A stretch of DNA of 64,000 nt from Trebouxia sp. TZW2008 (GCA_002118135.1 BDIU01000186.1:1-64000); one strand, 5' to 3'. Positions 35,226-48,101 are shown, counted from the stretch's first letter. Notes: a model not told the origin generated them from the sequence alone. Numbers and translations are program-made.

Positions 35226-35665
35226 TCACTTTCTGGTGATGCTCCAAATCTTGTATTTTGGTGATGAACTGTAGCAACTTTCGACAGCTTGATGAGCATG
35301 CTCAGCAGCATTGGCAGTGTCAATTTTCTTGATTTGCATGCTGTAAGACAGCAACGCCTGGTCCACGCGCAATTTAGGTCCGGTCTGTACTGCTCGAGAG
35401 GGCAATTTGTTTGCCCTGACGGGTTTGTGGTCATGCAAGATGCAAGACACTGCAAATCACCAAAGAACGTGAGGTGTGCAGTGCAAATGCAGGGGAGTGA
35501 AGAATTCGGGGAAGTTCGCGAGGCTTGTGGTATCGACGCCCGACGAAGTATACGACTGTTCGCTAACCATTTAGCACCAAGACGAAAGGTCGTCCGGCGT
35601 TTTATTGCTGAACGTCGCGCGTCTCTGACGACGCAGCAGCTTTTCAAGCCTCGCGCTACAAGCAT
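35226..35665 (-). CDS. Small basic protein with a presequence-like N terminus, unknown
   Basis: Exon 35665-35578 encodes MLVARGLKSCCVVRDARRSA followed by IKRRTTFRL, Arg-rich and free of acidic runs like an organellar presequence. It joins in phase to exon 35449-35226 (acceptor TTTGCAG), which reads HDHKPVRANKLPSRAVQTGP, a helix around DQALLSYSMQIKKIDTANAA, and ends KYKIWSITRK. The product would be 103 residues. An intron-less reading of 179 residues (35665-35126) exists but looks less protein-like. The gene is convergent with TspO and divergent from the next gene. No family is recognised. Confidence 0.45.
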
Positions 35666-35838
35666 CCAATCTTGCTCGCAGTCGCTGTTTCAGCTTCTTT
35701 ACGAGCTGAAGCTTGCTTTCGGCTGCGCTCTTGCCATTTTAATCGACTGATCACTCACGCAAAGCACAATGGTGACGCCCGCACTCACCGGAGGTCGTCC
35801 ATCCTAGCACAATACACGCGTCTATCCGCCTTGTCAGC

Positions 35839-37380
35839 ATGCATGGGCTGTATTCAAGCGTGAGTCGATTTGCGACCAGCCGGAAACGCAAGCAGGAAGA
35901 TGGATCGGAAGATCGCGACATACAGCCGGCGTCCGCGATGCAGCAGTTTTCTTGGCCGGCAACTGGCTATCTGCCTTCAGAGCCAACTACAAAGCGACAG
36001 CGCTTGCCAGCACTGTCGGAGCATTCCTCGGTAAGCAGGCTTGATCATCCGACAGCATTCCTGCAAAGCCAAGCAATGCTCTCCACTCCAAGCCTGAATC
36101 ACTTCCTGCTTCAGGCAGAAGACCCGTATGGTGTGCAAATGCAGTCTGCTGCCTCAAGCTGTGATAAACGCACACAATCTGGTAGGCCCTCCTGCTGTGA
36201 AGCACTGTTGCCTGTTGCCCCCGATGTAACAGCATGACGTGTGCTATGCTGCCATGCTGCTGACCTTATAATGCCGTGCACAGGTCAAATGCAGCATTGC
36301 CAGCCCATGATGCAGTCTGATCTGCATTGGACAGCATCAGATGGCTACAGCACAAGCAACAGCGCAACGCCCAAGCAAGATGTGATGATGGAGGAAGATC
36401 AACGTGTGGTTACCCCGGCATCTCAATGGCAACACCAAGTGCTGCCAAGGAGTAGTGGCATGAGCAATAGCAGCTCTGCACCAGACTTACGTCTGATGCT
36501 CACCACAGAGATACCACAAACAAGGCCAATGTTCTTACCCAATCCTGGATCATATGCAGGAGCCATGGTACCCTACAAGGGGCCAGAGGTGAGTTGCTGT
36601 TGTGTCATGTCTATACAACATTACTACGCTGGCTGGTGCACAACACCAGCAATGCAATGTTGAAATTACGCAGGGAGACATGATGTTCTGATTTCAGCAA
36701 GAAATGCATCTTGTGCAAACTTGTGGGGGGAGCGTCTCATGCTGAAGACAAGATCCACAACAATGTTGACACTGCAACCCAACATACTCAAGCTAGACAT
36801 GCACTGCAACCCAATTATAGACCTCCAACTTTTCCCTCGTGTGGGTGATGCAAATGGACTCAGGCCCTATCAAGGTAACGCAAATGGCGTTCCTTTCTTG
36901 TGCTTAGTCACAGAGCTTGATGTATTGCTGCAGGCATTCACCCAATGCATGCATTACCTGCCCTTAGCTTGCATCTAAGCTCTGCTGTGTGTTGCCATAC
37001 TGAAGTGCTTGTTGTCAATGCAGCAAATGATCAAGGCAGCACATGATCATGTCAGGACTCAGTCCGTCACACATCTGCTTGAAAAGCTGCAATCAAGACA
37101 GGGGCAAGCAACCGGTGCAAATGCCATACAGCACAGCACACCACCTCAAGGCATGGATACGTCAGCAGATGCACGGGTTTGCACAGCCGAGCAGCTGCTT
37201 CAAGAGCATCCTCATGATTGTCCTCAACAGGTCCATGGTGGCAACAAGAATGGGCTCTGTGCGTCAACCACGTATGACCCAGAGCGTGGGCAAGCGCATG
37301 TCAGTAGCATGTTTGATCAGCTGCAGTTTCTGTCTTTGCACTCTCAGCGAGATGGCAAAAGTGGTAGTGAAGTTGACTAG
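35839..37380 (+). CDS. Unknown protein with nuclear-localisation-like motifs
   Basis: Exons 35839-36181, 36284-36588 and 37024-37380 join in phase to 334 residues. Near the N terminus are SRKRKQEDGSEDRD and TTKRQRLP, both like nuclear localisation signals. The rest is Gln/Met/Ser-rich and mostly disordered-looking, with one helical stretch AAHDHVRTQSVTHLLEKLQS and a C-terminal DQLQFLSLHSQRD. The composition suggests a nuclear regulatory or adaptor protein, but that is inference from composition only. A short extra exon near 36850-36872 is possible. The start is divergent from the small basic protein, 174 bp away. Confidence 0.65.
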
Positions 37381-37995
37381 CAAGGTTGGTTTTGCAATTT
37401 GCACGCAACAATGCAGCACTTGTGTTAGATGCATGTGATATTATATGATGTAGGAGATTCCAAGCCCACATCACAATTTTCGTTGTGTTGGTAATATTGG
37501 ATACCTTCGTAGTGTAGAAAAGTATCGTATACTTCTTGCAACAATTATGTAGTCTCAAACATGCGCCAGCAATGGAAACCTGTCAGCAATACCGTATGTT
37601 GTAATGACATGCACGCAACAGGCCCAGCAATCTCTGCTGCATTCACTCAGGCATGCATGACTGGTCTGCTCTTTTTTGCTTCACCAGCACCACGAGAAGC
37701 CAGTCAGGGACACTGTTGCGTGTTATCTGTGACACAACTCAGGTGCAACCCACAGGAGAACTGTACACCAGTACAGGCACTGGCTTTAGACTCTTGCGCA
37801 TGTTATTACTCAGGCTGCCAATGTCTGCTCCTCTTCTTGATTAGCACAAGTTTTGAACCAGCGCTGCGGCACTGATCGGCTGTCTAGCTTGATCGCCTTT
37901 GTCCGGTGCAAGCATGTCACGAAAGGGTGCGCACTCCTCTTAGACAAGGCAGCGCTGATCTCCCTTCGAGTTGCAGCAAGACTTGATCGATCACC
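37381..37995. other. Intergenic, no gene seen
   Basis: The first 180 bases are AT-rich and probably the 3' flank of the preceding gene. Short open frames at 37561-37875 show no family or splice support. The promoter of the plastid division gene should lie at the right end. Confidence 0.5.
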
Positions 37996-40900
37996 ATGTT
38001 TCTGCAGACCACGACGCTTCTGCGAGACCCGTTGACGCAGGTCAGGCCTGATTGCGTCAGGCAGAGAACACTGCCGAAAAGTGTGCCTGCACATCAATGC
38101 CCCGACACACCGCAGCAGCCTCGGTCTGCAGTGGCTGTACCCGCCACTACTTGCCGATCACGGGCCTCTGCTGGTCACGCCAACCGACTGTCTCACTTGA
38201 TATGTCGAGCAGGACCGACACCGCCAACGAAAGGCAGAAGCGTGTCTTTCAGCATACCAATTCATCACAGCCAGGTTCGTGGTAGCGTATGCGTGATCAG
38301 TTTGTTGGTGTGGCACTGGCTGCACACCTGCGATGTCAGGCATCACGGTTACACTTCTTGCAGTTGTTAGGGCTCAAGGGAAAGGAATCATACTTTGAGC
38401 CTCAAATTCTGGCAGCCTACGAGGATCTGGCCAGTACACAAGTTGAGGAGGGTTATAGTTCCAGAGTTCAAGTTGGCAAGCTCAGGATGCTGGATCAAGC
38501 TGTTGACGAAGCCAGGAACTCAACTGTGACACGCGGCAGCGAAGTGCAAGTCCAGTGGGATGACTTGCCTGGAGCCCTCGCCCTGCTGCAGGAGGTATGT
38601 CTCTCGCTCCCACACCTGCTGAGAGCAAGTGCATGGCGTGTGCACTGGTCTTGTGCTGCAGTCGGCATGCAGCATTGACAAATGCAGTTGCCTGAATCTT
38701 ACAAAGCAGCTGGTAGGGCTGCAGCTTGTGCGTGCTTGCTGCAGGTCGGGGAGTATGATCTGGTTGTTGCCATGGGCACAAAGTTGCTGGAAAAGTGGGA
38801 ATCACGCGGCTTCAGAAGAGATATCCTTCTTTCCATGGCCCTGGCTCAGTGTGGACTTGCAACAGACACATTTGCTGTGCAGCAGGTAAGACGCTATTGC
38901 CACACTTCTGTCCTTGGTCCATCATGGCCTGGACTGTCAACATCACCAAACAAGTACTCCTATTGATAGGCTTCTAGAAGTCACCACTCCTTGCTGGTTG
39001 AAGTTAGTCCAGGGACTCTTCTTTGTAATATTGATGTAAGGACGTACAATTGAAACATACAATTGAGAACAATACAGTTGGGAACAATCAATGTATTCTG
39101 GCTGCAATAACACCTCTCAGTAAGGAAGTGCACTATCAGGACAATCGTCTTGGTCACCAAAGCAGTCATTACAAAGAGAAATCACTGCGTGACACCAGGA
39201 GGCTTGCTGTTGCAGGTATCAGCTGGTTGTGCTCGCATGGAGGAAGCACTGGTCCTGCTACGTGATGGAGGGGCACCGCCTCTCGCACCCGCCCTGCAAA
39301 AAGAGATACAGAACTCATTGCAGGAACTCAAACCCAAGTGCATCCTAGACCATCTGAAGGTATCTTGATGAGCCTCACCTTGCAGATTGATGCCATTATT
39401 GCATCGATGCAAGGCAGTGTCAAAGGCTCAGGTCAACCTGTACATAGGCAGTCTGCTGTTATCAAGAAACAGAAAGCCATGGACCCATCTTGCCTTGCAA
39501 CTATATCATGTGCATACTGTCAAATAGCAAAGCTGACCCTAGCAGTCAGCATGCCTGCGATGTTCTGTGCAATGGCAATGCAATGATGTCCTCAAGCACT
39601 ATCTTTAAGCAACACGATGTGCGCCTTACCCTTTTTTGTTGTGCGTATTGTGTTGTGCTTACTCTTCACCCAAAAACCAGTGCACAGGTACCATCACTTA
39701 CCTGCAAAGACTTTGACCAAATAGTCTTTACCCAAGTAAAGCTGTCCGCATGTTTTGGACCGATGCTATTGATTGCACATGGCATCCATGAAACGGTGTG
39801 TGTACTTGCAGCTGCCTTTGGCCTTGGAGCACACTGCTCAGCGCAAGCAGGCTCTGCATGCCTTCACAAGCCTGTTGAATGGATCTGGCACACCAACCAC
39901 AGTTGATGCACAGTATGTGCAGCAAGCCTTGCTGTGTCTGACAGCAGCTGAGGTCCATCAGCTGCTGGACTGGACCTCAGTTGCCCAGACACCCATGACT
40001 GCCCCATGGTATGTGCTAATTGCTAGTTGGATGTGCTCATAATGTGCACTGTGCACAGAACTCCTACTGCCCATTACATGCTGGTGCTGGTCTGTCTGGA
40101 CATAAATGCAACTGGGATATGCTGCTTGGGGCAGTGGTTACTGCGCATGTATAAAGCTCAGAGGTGTCATGCTTTTCTTGGAGCCTGCATCTCTCGTGAT
40201 TGACAGACCTGTGAAACGCTGCTGTTTGCTGGCAAGGTGCATGGATGCCTGAGTAAACACTGACAGAAGCTGCTCAACAGTATTTCCTGTGCTTTGCAGG
40301 CAAACAGTTGGTGTGTATGAGCAAGCAGCAACTGCTTTCCTAGTAAGGGGCTTCCAGGAGCGCCAGCCAAGCCAGATCCGGGCTGCAGAGTCAATCTTTC
40401 AGTGCCTTTCAAAGGTGGAGCATTGTCTGCGTTGTGCACATCTTGTCTTGGCCCAAAGAATTACTGCTGCACATGTAATGAGCAGCTCTGCCTCCTACTT
40501 AAAAGACTGCTGATCATGCCTTGCCAAGCTGTTTGGTTTGTGAAAGCTTTGCTTAGCAAACGCTTGACACATCTTATGTGCTATCTTGGGAGCACGCTAA
40601 GTGTGCTATTGCAATTGCCCTGCTTGCATACTCATGACGTACAGGTCTCATGCACATCTCTGCTGCTGCACGCAGCTTCTGTCAGTGACGATTGCCCTCA
40701 AAATTGATGCTGCTCCTGAGGTACCCAGACCTGAGGGAAACGAACTGCTGCTCACAGGACAGGAGTGCAATAGTCGAGCAGGTGATTTGCAAGGTGCTTC
40801 TTGGCCAGCCTGAAGCAGCCCTTGACACCCTTGCCCTCACAGAGGGACCTGTTGTGCCCAGCCAGAGGTATAACTCAGACCCCACCTGCCTCATGTCATC

Positions 40901-43900
40901 ATAAATGCACATATCACCAGGCAATTCAAACCTGTGCTTGGAGATCAGGCAAACTTGCTTGTCACTTTCCTTTGACCATGTCTGCCAAACATATGGACGC
41001 ATGCGGGAGACTTTCATCTGTCTAAGTGCGTTCTGGCTCTGTATGTGGCTGTCCAGACACGTCATTTGAAAAGAGCTGCTTTTGGGCCAGCTGCTTCTTC
41101 CAGAGCAAAGCTCAGAATGTGGGATGGACGCTGCAGGCCACCACAGACCGCACCAAACTCAGCACTGTCAAGGCCCGACAGCACCTTGGCAAGCTCCCCT
41201 GTGAGCCTAGGCCAGGCCATGGACAGGGTGCCCAGTCCCAGCAAAGCAGAGGCAGCAGCGTTTGTCAGCAGGCACTCGCCAGACCCATCAGACCTGCTGC
41301 CTGGTCTCTGCCTGCTCACAGAGCGCTGGCTGCAAAGGGTCAGATCTTCAGCTTCAAATGCTGTCTCATTGCATTGCTGAGCTTCTGCTTGCTGCATCTT
41401 CATCTGCCAGCCCAAACTTTGGGCACATGTTATAACATAAGTATGTGACCTACACGAGGTAGCTGCTTGCATATTTTCAAGCAGCTGTACATGGGTGCCA
41501 TTCCAGATGGCTTTGATGCAACTTTCTCCTGCAAATTGCATCCTGCAACATTCTGCTTATGGGGCTGCATACGCACAAAGCTGCAAATGTGCAAAGAGAC
41601 GCATTGCGGTCTTGTTGAAGTGTTGTCAGAACAGATTTACTTGAGGCCAGTGTACAAGTGAGTTGTCAAGACATGCTTTGTTTGATACTGGTCTACCAGA
41701 CTTTACTTCTCCCGGCATGATAAGAACTGCATACAGATGATGCTTACAAATGAGGTCTCCTTGAATGGATATAAATTTGTCACAAAAAGCACAGAGTGAT
41801 AAGAATGGTCAAAAGTCTTGTTGTGTCTGCTAATGCAGGTCGCATTTCCCGCCTTTCGCTCAACAGACCAACCCACCAGCGCATCTCTAGTGGACTACTT
41901 TCAGGTAGGTCTTGTCCCCCGCCAGCACCACCTCAACACCTTTGTCTTGACTAGTAAGTTAGCTGTGACAACATCCAGTATCTGAAGTCATGCAGTACTG
42001 TGCTGACAAAGCCAAGCTGCAGAACATTCGCTGACAAGGGCAAAACAGTCCTATCATGTGTAAGTCCTTGTCTGAGCTGTGCTTGCTGTAGCTGAGCCCT
42101 TGCAACAAGCATGGCTGGTGCGAATGTACACATATCATGCGCAGCGCATTTTTAGATGAGTGTGCTACAGTTCAGCCCTTGCATCTAGCACAATGCAAAC
42201 ACAACCTGTGCTCACCATGCCATGAGTCATCATGCCAAGCCTTCATGCAATAGCTGAACTGTAACCTCACGCCATGCAGGACAGTGGGGTGGAGACATAC
42301 TTGCAGTCTCAGGAGGATGAAACAGAGGGTAGGCAAAGCCCTTTGCACGGCGTGCAAGCCTGGAGCAGGAATGCTGGAGCTTTTGTCCAACGCCTTACTC
42401 AGCAGATGTCACTGGCAGAGCAAAGAGCAAGCAGCCAAGCTAGTCCTAGTCAGTGGGTAAGGCAGCCCACATTGCTGGCATTTGCCATGCCTGTGTTGTA
42501 CGTCATGACAATAGACAACAAAGATAGATCAGCACCTCCTTGACAGAATTCAATGATATGTCTGAATGTGCCCGTCTGGTGCCTGCTTGCCTTCGGCATG
42601 CCTATGTGTGGTATATTGTGTTGCAGTCCATAGGTCTGCAGCAGCAGCAACAGACTGAACCTGCAAATGGGTCAGCATGTTTTTGTCTATATCAGGCCAG
42701 CAATACAGATGTACAAACATCTTTTTGCTTGCTTTACTCCCTGTTACTGGGCTATCGCATGGCTTTGCTTGCTTAGAGGCATCATGCTGCTGCATGCCTC
42801 CTGATTACTGAGTTATGCCTGCAAGACCTGCCTGAGTTCTGCAAAGTCATGCTCAAGCTGCAGGACCTGGAAAGCATGCTCAGAAAACTTCATATGACAG
42901 TGATTACAAGCACAGGCTTGCAGCTTGAACAGCATTCTTGGGTGTTACTACCATTTCAAATTTGGCATACTGATTAACATGTCAGCAAGGCAAGCTGTAC
43001 CATCCCCAAAGGTCAGATGCATCTGCAGGGCATGCAGCAGAGCAGGAACATGCCGCTGGACCCGCTAGCATGGTCACCGGCAGTGCAGGTATATACTGCT
43101 GAATCCCTCAGCGCATTCACAAACACTGCGGGGCCTGGCATGCTGTACCCTTCCTGAAGGCTAAATGTATTGTGCAGGGCATGCAGCAGGGCAGAGCTAT
43201 GCCACTGAGCCCGCTAGCATGGTCGCCATCAGTACAGCTCCTGACATGCTGGTTGCTATGCCAGCACATCTAGCTGTATCACCCCTAAAGGCCAAATGTA
43301 ATGTGCAGGGCATGCAGCAGAATAGAAACATGCTGCTGAACCCGCTAGCATGGTCACCAGCAGTGCAAGGCCTGACAGTTGCCGGTGTGATGATGGTGGC
43401 AGCATTGGTCTGGAGCAGTCTCAGGCGACCCTCCTTGACCAATCAGCGCCAAAATGTCACCATGTGAGACCCTCTCTGCTGATTTCTATCAATCTGTCTA
43501 TCTACCTATCTATCTATCTGAATATCAGTCGCTGAATCATTTGTGCATTCATTCACATACCTCCTCACTTGATTGTTCCTTCCTTCATTCCTGCATTCAT
43601 TCATTTATTCATTCATTCACTCACTCACTCACTCACTCATTCATTCATTCCTTAAATCATTCATGCTTGCATGCATTCACTCATTCATTCATTCACTCAT
43701 TCATTCATTCACTCATTCATTCATTCCATAACTTTGTCTTAGGGACCAAACAGGAGGATCATACAGACAGTATGAAGATTCAATTCTTGACATGTGGAAT
43801 GAACAAACCCCTCTTATGGAAGTTGTGTTAAGTTATGTGAAAGCCACAGAGAGGGCATGTGTCTAAGCCACGTGTGTTTTGCAGAATGGTGACAGCAGAC

Positions 43901-45765
43901 CTGGAATGTTCAAGTCGCTGTCAAGATGGCTCACAATTCTGCCTGGATGTTGCAATGTACTACAGGAACTTCTCTTTGCAACGACTGCTTTGCTCTGCAA
44001 GAATTCGTCCTTACTCAGAGATGCCACTGCAGTCAGAATGCAGTGATCGATTACCAATGGCATTGTCCTGACACTGAAAATGTCCTTACATCAAGTATCC
44101 TTACAAAGAGACGTCACTGTATCCCTTGTGCACAACAAGTATGCTGTTTTTACAGCTGTTGCTGTTTGTGCAGGCCAGCTGCATCAGAAGTCTTCACCTC
44201 ACAGCACGCGGATCTGGTTGACAGCAACATTAGAATCAGTCCGCATCAGACAGAGCAATATCGCCCTATCAACTCTGCTCAGGCTGAGAACATTGTGCGC
44301 AGCTGGCAGGTATGCATGCTAGTTATGCCTGTTGTGACACCTTGGGCTGCCAGCACCTGCTTGTGCTTTGAATGATTGACTTGCAACCTGTGCCCACGTA
44401 AGCGCGAGGTAGGTAACAGGCATGCCTCACCCTGTTCCCGCAGGCCATACAGCAGACTACACCTGCTTGTGCACTTGTTCAAGTGCGCCACAGACTTTTA
44501 CAGCAAGTGGCAAGGCATGGCTGTCCTGCATTGAACGACTTGTGCACACTGATTTGGCCACAAGCTTCAAAGCGCTTCTACTGGTGCAATCGGCAACAAG
44601 CTACAGCAGTTGCTGCAAGGCTGGCTGTATCTGAGACTTGCAAAGGCTAAGGTCGTGAAACAGTAATTCAGAAGTCTATCTATCTATTGATCAATACGTA
44701 TGCTAGATAGGCTCAAAAGCCTTGCTAGGTATGTGTAGTCATGAGCAACTCCCTTTGAGCAACCCAGTCTGTCAACATGCTGAGCCACTACAGACGCACC
44801 GATCGGGAGTGTCACTGTTTCAGTTATAGCATCATCAGCAATCGTATGAGAACAGGCAACCTTGTATAATCCGCTTGGCAGACAACGGTATATAAGAATC
44901 TCACCACCCTCCATGCTCAATACAGATGGTGTAAGATAGCACAGGACCGGACTGGTTGGAGACAACTGATTGCTCCAGTATGTACCTAGCTGGGCCTGCT
45001 GAGCCTGTCTAGCACACGTTTAGAATGAATGAACCTTGTTCAGAAGTGATCTCGATGCATTGCTTGCAGGCTGCTAAGACAGCAGCATTGGGGCCAAGAA
45101 GGGACCTGGATGCTTTGCCTGACATCCTGATTGATCCCATGCTGTCTCGTTTCCAGTCAGAGGCAGCTCAAGCTGAGGAGACTGGCTGGTTCTGGAAGTA
45201 CAAGGTCAGCTCAGTCCAGGTAAGACTGCTCATGTTGGCTGTTCAGCAGCTATTTTGCAGTGATGATGCCTTGTGCACTCACGATCATTTGCTACATTGC
45301 ATGTTGGACAAACCCGCGGTAGTGCAACAGCAGACCAATTCTGTAACAAAGTTATTTAGCCTGTTCCTTGTGTCTGACATGGATAACCAAACACTGTCAA
45401 TGCCATTGTTATTGGCAAAGATGAAAGATCAGCAGGCTGAGGCACCCTGGCACACACTTGCTCAGGCAGACAAAAAGGACTGTTCACAGACTCTTGCAGC
45501 CTGGCAGCTCTGCAAGCATAACTCCAACTAAAACCTGATGTCTAATGCCTGCTGCGGAATGTAGGTGCATAGCGTCAGCCCAGTGAATGACGATGGAGCA
45601 GTGACCATAACAGCAACGCTCAGGGAAAAAGCAGATTTGTATGGGGCTAACGGCAAGCATGCAGACAGCTATAACAACCCATACACAGTGGAATACACTG
45701 TTGTTGAGGATGAAGGGCAGTGGAAGATCATTGATGCACTAGTACTTGGCACACAGTCAAGCTGA
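37996..45765 (+). CDS. ARC6: ARC6/Ftn2-type chloroplast division protein
   Basis: Fourteen exons keep frame: 37996-38274, 38364-38594, 38745-38885, 39216-39359, 39812-40008, 40300-40414, 40758-40867, 41104-41338, 41839-41904, 42280-42456, 43309-43463, 44174-44309, 45070-45219 and 45565-45765. They give 778 residues, close to Arabidopsis ARC6 (801). A Ser/Arg/Pro-rich transit peptide is followed by a J-like region (IPIHHSQLLGLKGKESYFEP), then WDDLPGALALLQEVGEYDLV, RDILLSMALAQC, LKPKCILDHLK, LTAAEVHQLLDWT, LLPGLCLLTERWLQRVAFPA, one membrane helix GLTVAGVMMVAALVWSSL (about 586-603) and a C-terminal domain from AENIVRSWQAAKTAALGP to YTVEYTVVEDEGQWKIIDAL. In plants ARC6 spans the inner envelope, anchors FtsZ on the stromal side and binds PDV2 outside. 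The middle region fits ARC6 better than PARC6/CDP1. Confidence 0.92.
39008..39189. mobile_element. MITE copy 4
   Basis: The left end CAGGGACTCTTCTTTGTAA and the right end TTACAAAGAGAAATCACTG match the family repeat. The orientation is as in copy 3 (GATGTAAGGAC near the left end). It lies in intron 3 of the ARC6 gene and ends 26 bp before the acceptor at 39215. Confidence 0.85.
43021..43240 (+). repeat. Two echoes of the ARC6 transmembrane exon 5' end
   Basis: Copies at 43021-43088 and 43172-43240 repeat 43303-43370, all with GCAGGGCATGCAGCAG and CCGCTAGCATGGTC(A/G)CC. On the plus strand they read GMQQSRNMPLDPLAWSPAVQ and GMQQGRAMPLSPLAWSPSVQ. The first ends CAG before GTATAT and is an in-frame 60-base exon candidate if spliced. 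Confidence 0.9.
43486..43735. repeat. TCTA and ATTC/ACTC microsatellites
   Basis: A short CTAT run at 43495-43520 is followed by a long ATTC/ACTC array at about 43580-43730, in intron 11 of the ARC6 gene. The Phe-Ile-His-Ser-rich open frame through it is an artefact of the repeat. Confidence 0.95.
43961..44121. mobile_element. MITE copy 5
   Basis: It starts TACAGGAACTTCTCTTTGCAA and ends TTACAAAGAGACGTCACTGTA, with TA at both ends. The interior has GTCCTTACATC. It is in intron 11 of the ARC6 gene, 52 bp upstream of the acceptor at 44173. Confidence 0.9.
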
Positions 45766-46294
45766 CCGAGCAAAGCCAACTTGACCATGACGTGCTGGGT
45801 TTTAGCTGAAGCAGTTAAATTGAAACAATGACGCTTTCCTACTGGTATGAGTCACTGTCAGTGACAAGTATGAGCTGTCATTGGCACCTGCTACCAACAA
45901 AAGGCTGCTGGCGGAAACGCAGTCAGTGCAGAAGCAATGGCTTATGTCATGTTACTGTAGACGTGGAGTTCTGTCGTTTTTGTTTGACACTGGGTGTTGT
46001 GACTGTGCGATGCTTAGCACTGATGATTGGCAACTTACAGAACAGCTTCAGTCAGATTTCTGCTTAATACAGGTGCAGCAGCGACAACTGGAATGGCTAT
46101 GCACTGTGCGGCGTTTGCAGCAGCTTAGCTGAGTTTGGTGTGGCAGATACTCTCATGCCCAAGTGACCTTTGAGTCTCACACTGGATTTTGTGGCAAGTT
46201 TTTTTAAGCGTCAATCTGATTGGTCTCGGAGCGTTGTGCAAAAGTTGTTGCAAGTGAGCAACGACGATGATCGCCACGCTTGTTGCCGCTTGTG
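45766..46294. other. Intergenic, no gene seen
   Basis: This is the 3' flank of ARC6 and promoter region of the ABA4-type gene. Short open frames here show no coding character. Confidence 0.5.
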
Positions 46295-48101
46295 ATGCTT
46301 GCTAAGACGCATTGCCAGCTTCCAAGAAACGCATATTGGCCGAGCGCGCGATCTTTGCCTGCTTTCGGCTTTAAATCAGCCTTATGTATACGCTGCTCTC
46401 GAAATCAGAACCGTCCTGCCTGGCACACACCGAATAAGAGGCCACCATGTCAACATGCGATGCGTGTGCGGTCAATGATGCAGTCAGCTGCTGTTGCTGG
46501 TGGTCCACAAGGGGTGTCCCTGATATTTTCTGCCAGCACTGTATACTGCCTGCCACTGTTTGCTATGGTACTGTCCCGTCAATTTTTGCTTGCTGGTGAC
46601 TATGCACGATTGAGCATCCCTGCAGCCTCTGATAGCATTGACACTGGATCCTCTGCAGATGCTGCTGCTTCCGCGACGCCGAGTAACAATCAGCATCATG
46701 CATTCAGACTGGATCTTTGTTCCCCTCTCCATCATGTATATCATTCTGCTAGCTCAGAGTTGGACCCCCGACACTCTGCAGCAAATCATGCCAGGGAGTT
46801 TGCAAGCAGGCCTCTCAGGTGCCATACCATTCACTCCATTGTGCACTTGTATCCTCACAAGTCAGACTGTGTTGGATTTGAGCCGTTCAGAGCTGTTTAG
46901 CAAACCAGTTGGCTGTGTTGCCCTCCTTGCAGAAGTCAGCATGGCTACAAATAATGGCTATGTGGTGCAGGCCAGTTCAACCCACAGTTCCTTCCCAAGC
47001 TTGAAGGTATTGAAAAGTTGTTTGCCCAGGCAACAACAGCTGCCTCCTTGTGGGTGCATCTGCTATCCATCAACTTGTTTGCTGCCAGGACTGCGTACTT
47101 GCAAGGTAATGCGTTACATATACTGCATGCAGCAGCACTGAACAGTGACTACAGAAACACGTAATTCCACACGTCTCTGATTGCACTAGCACTCCACAAA
47201 GTAATCAAACAGTGATTGCCAATCTTGCGGTCTCAGACCGGTTTCACTTATCAGCTTTGACAATGACTAACATCCCCAATGACACTGTCAAGCGGCTTCC
47301 AAAGGTGGAAGGCAACGCATGCAAAGCTTTATGCACGCAGGTCTGATACTCTGACATCTTGAGACAAACCCAACGGGCTAACCTCCTTGTACTTGAACAG
47401 ACAGCAAAGCAACTCATATGCTTGACTGCATCAGATCTGCGGCAGCAACATGGAGTGATCATCACATGTTGCAATCAGACACATGTCGCAATGACAGCAA
47501 GCTTAAATAAGACAAGAATTTGATGCAACACAGCATTTCAATTATCATTAGAAGAGCCTCACCACGAATAGCCTGAAGAGATAGGCAGGCAGCAGAGTAG
47601 TTGTTCTGACACATAGTCGTGTCTTGACAGTGACATGCAATGAGGTATATGGTATGTCACTAACTGCAAGACAAGTGTGCGCAACAGGCTCACTTTCATG
47701 CTGCTGCCTGCAGGCCTTCATGATCAGTTTGCATCAGCACACTCAGTCTTGTTGAGCATGCTGTTCGGGCCTCTTGGTCTGTTGAGCCACCTCTTAACAC
47801 AGGTGAGCTCCGCATTGAAAACGAGGACCCTGTGAGTTTTGAAGTCATGCAATTCAAGGCAATGCTGTGCAATGCCATGCGATGCAATGCAATGCTATGC
47901 AGCACAAGGCAGTGTGCCCATGTACCTGTGTGTCTGGTCTGAATCGCCATAGGATCTGACTGTGATTTGAGCAGCAGTCCCATAATTCACAGATGCATCA
48001 TGTGTCACTCAACAAACAAATGCACTCTGCTACAGGCTGTGTGGGGTAAAGGCCCAAGCGCTGCTGAGGCATCGACTCCAAGCCCAGCTGTTGCAGCATA
48101 A
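46295..48101 (+). CDS. ABA4: ABA4/DUF4281 family chloroplast membrane protein (neoxanthin formation)
   Basis: Exons 46295-46595, 46708-46818, 46971-47105, 47714-47802 and 48036-48101 join in phase to 233 residues (Arabidopsis ABA4 is 220). The first ~70 residues are Arg/Ser/Pro-rich like a transit peptide. Conserved blocks are SASTVYCLPLFAMVL, IILLAQSWTPDTLQQIMPGS (ABA4 has VSWTPDTLR at this place), FLPKLEGIEKLFAQATTAAS followed by LWVHLLSINLFAARTAYLQG, and HSVLLSMLFGPLGLLSHLLT. The protein should have four membrane helices in the chloroplast. In plants ABA4 is required for conversion of violaxanthin to neoxanthin, upstream of abscisic acid. The C-terminal 22 residues are not conserved. No echoes were found in this gene. 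Confidence 0.9.

Noticed and set aside
35126..35665. Intron-less 179-residue reading on the minus strand
   Set aside because: After 35578 the sequence loses protein character, while a GT-AG join to 35449 in another frame gives a better continuation and a natural stop.
43454..43831. Open frame rich in Phe-Ile-His-Ser repeats
   Set aside because: Translation of an ATTC/ACTC microsatellite inside an ARC6 intron.
37996..45765. PARC6/CDP1 instead of ARC6
   Set aside because: The middle blocks (LTAAEVHQLL, LLPGLCLLTERWLQRVAFPAFR) match the ARC6 pattern better. A phylogeny with both paralogues would settle it.
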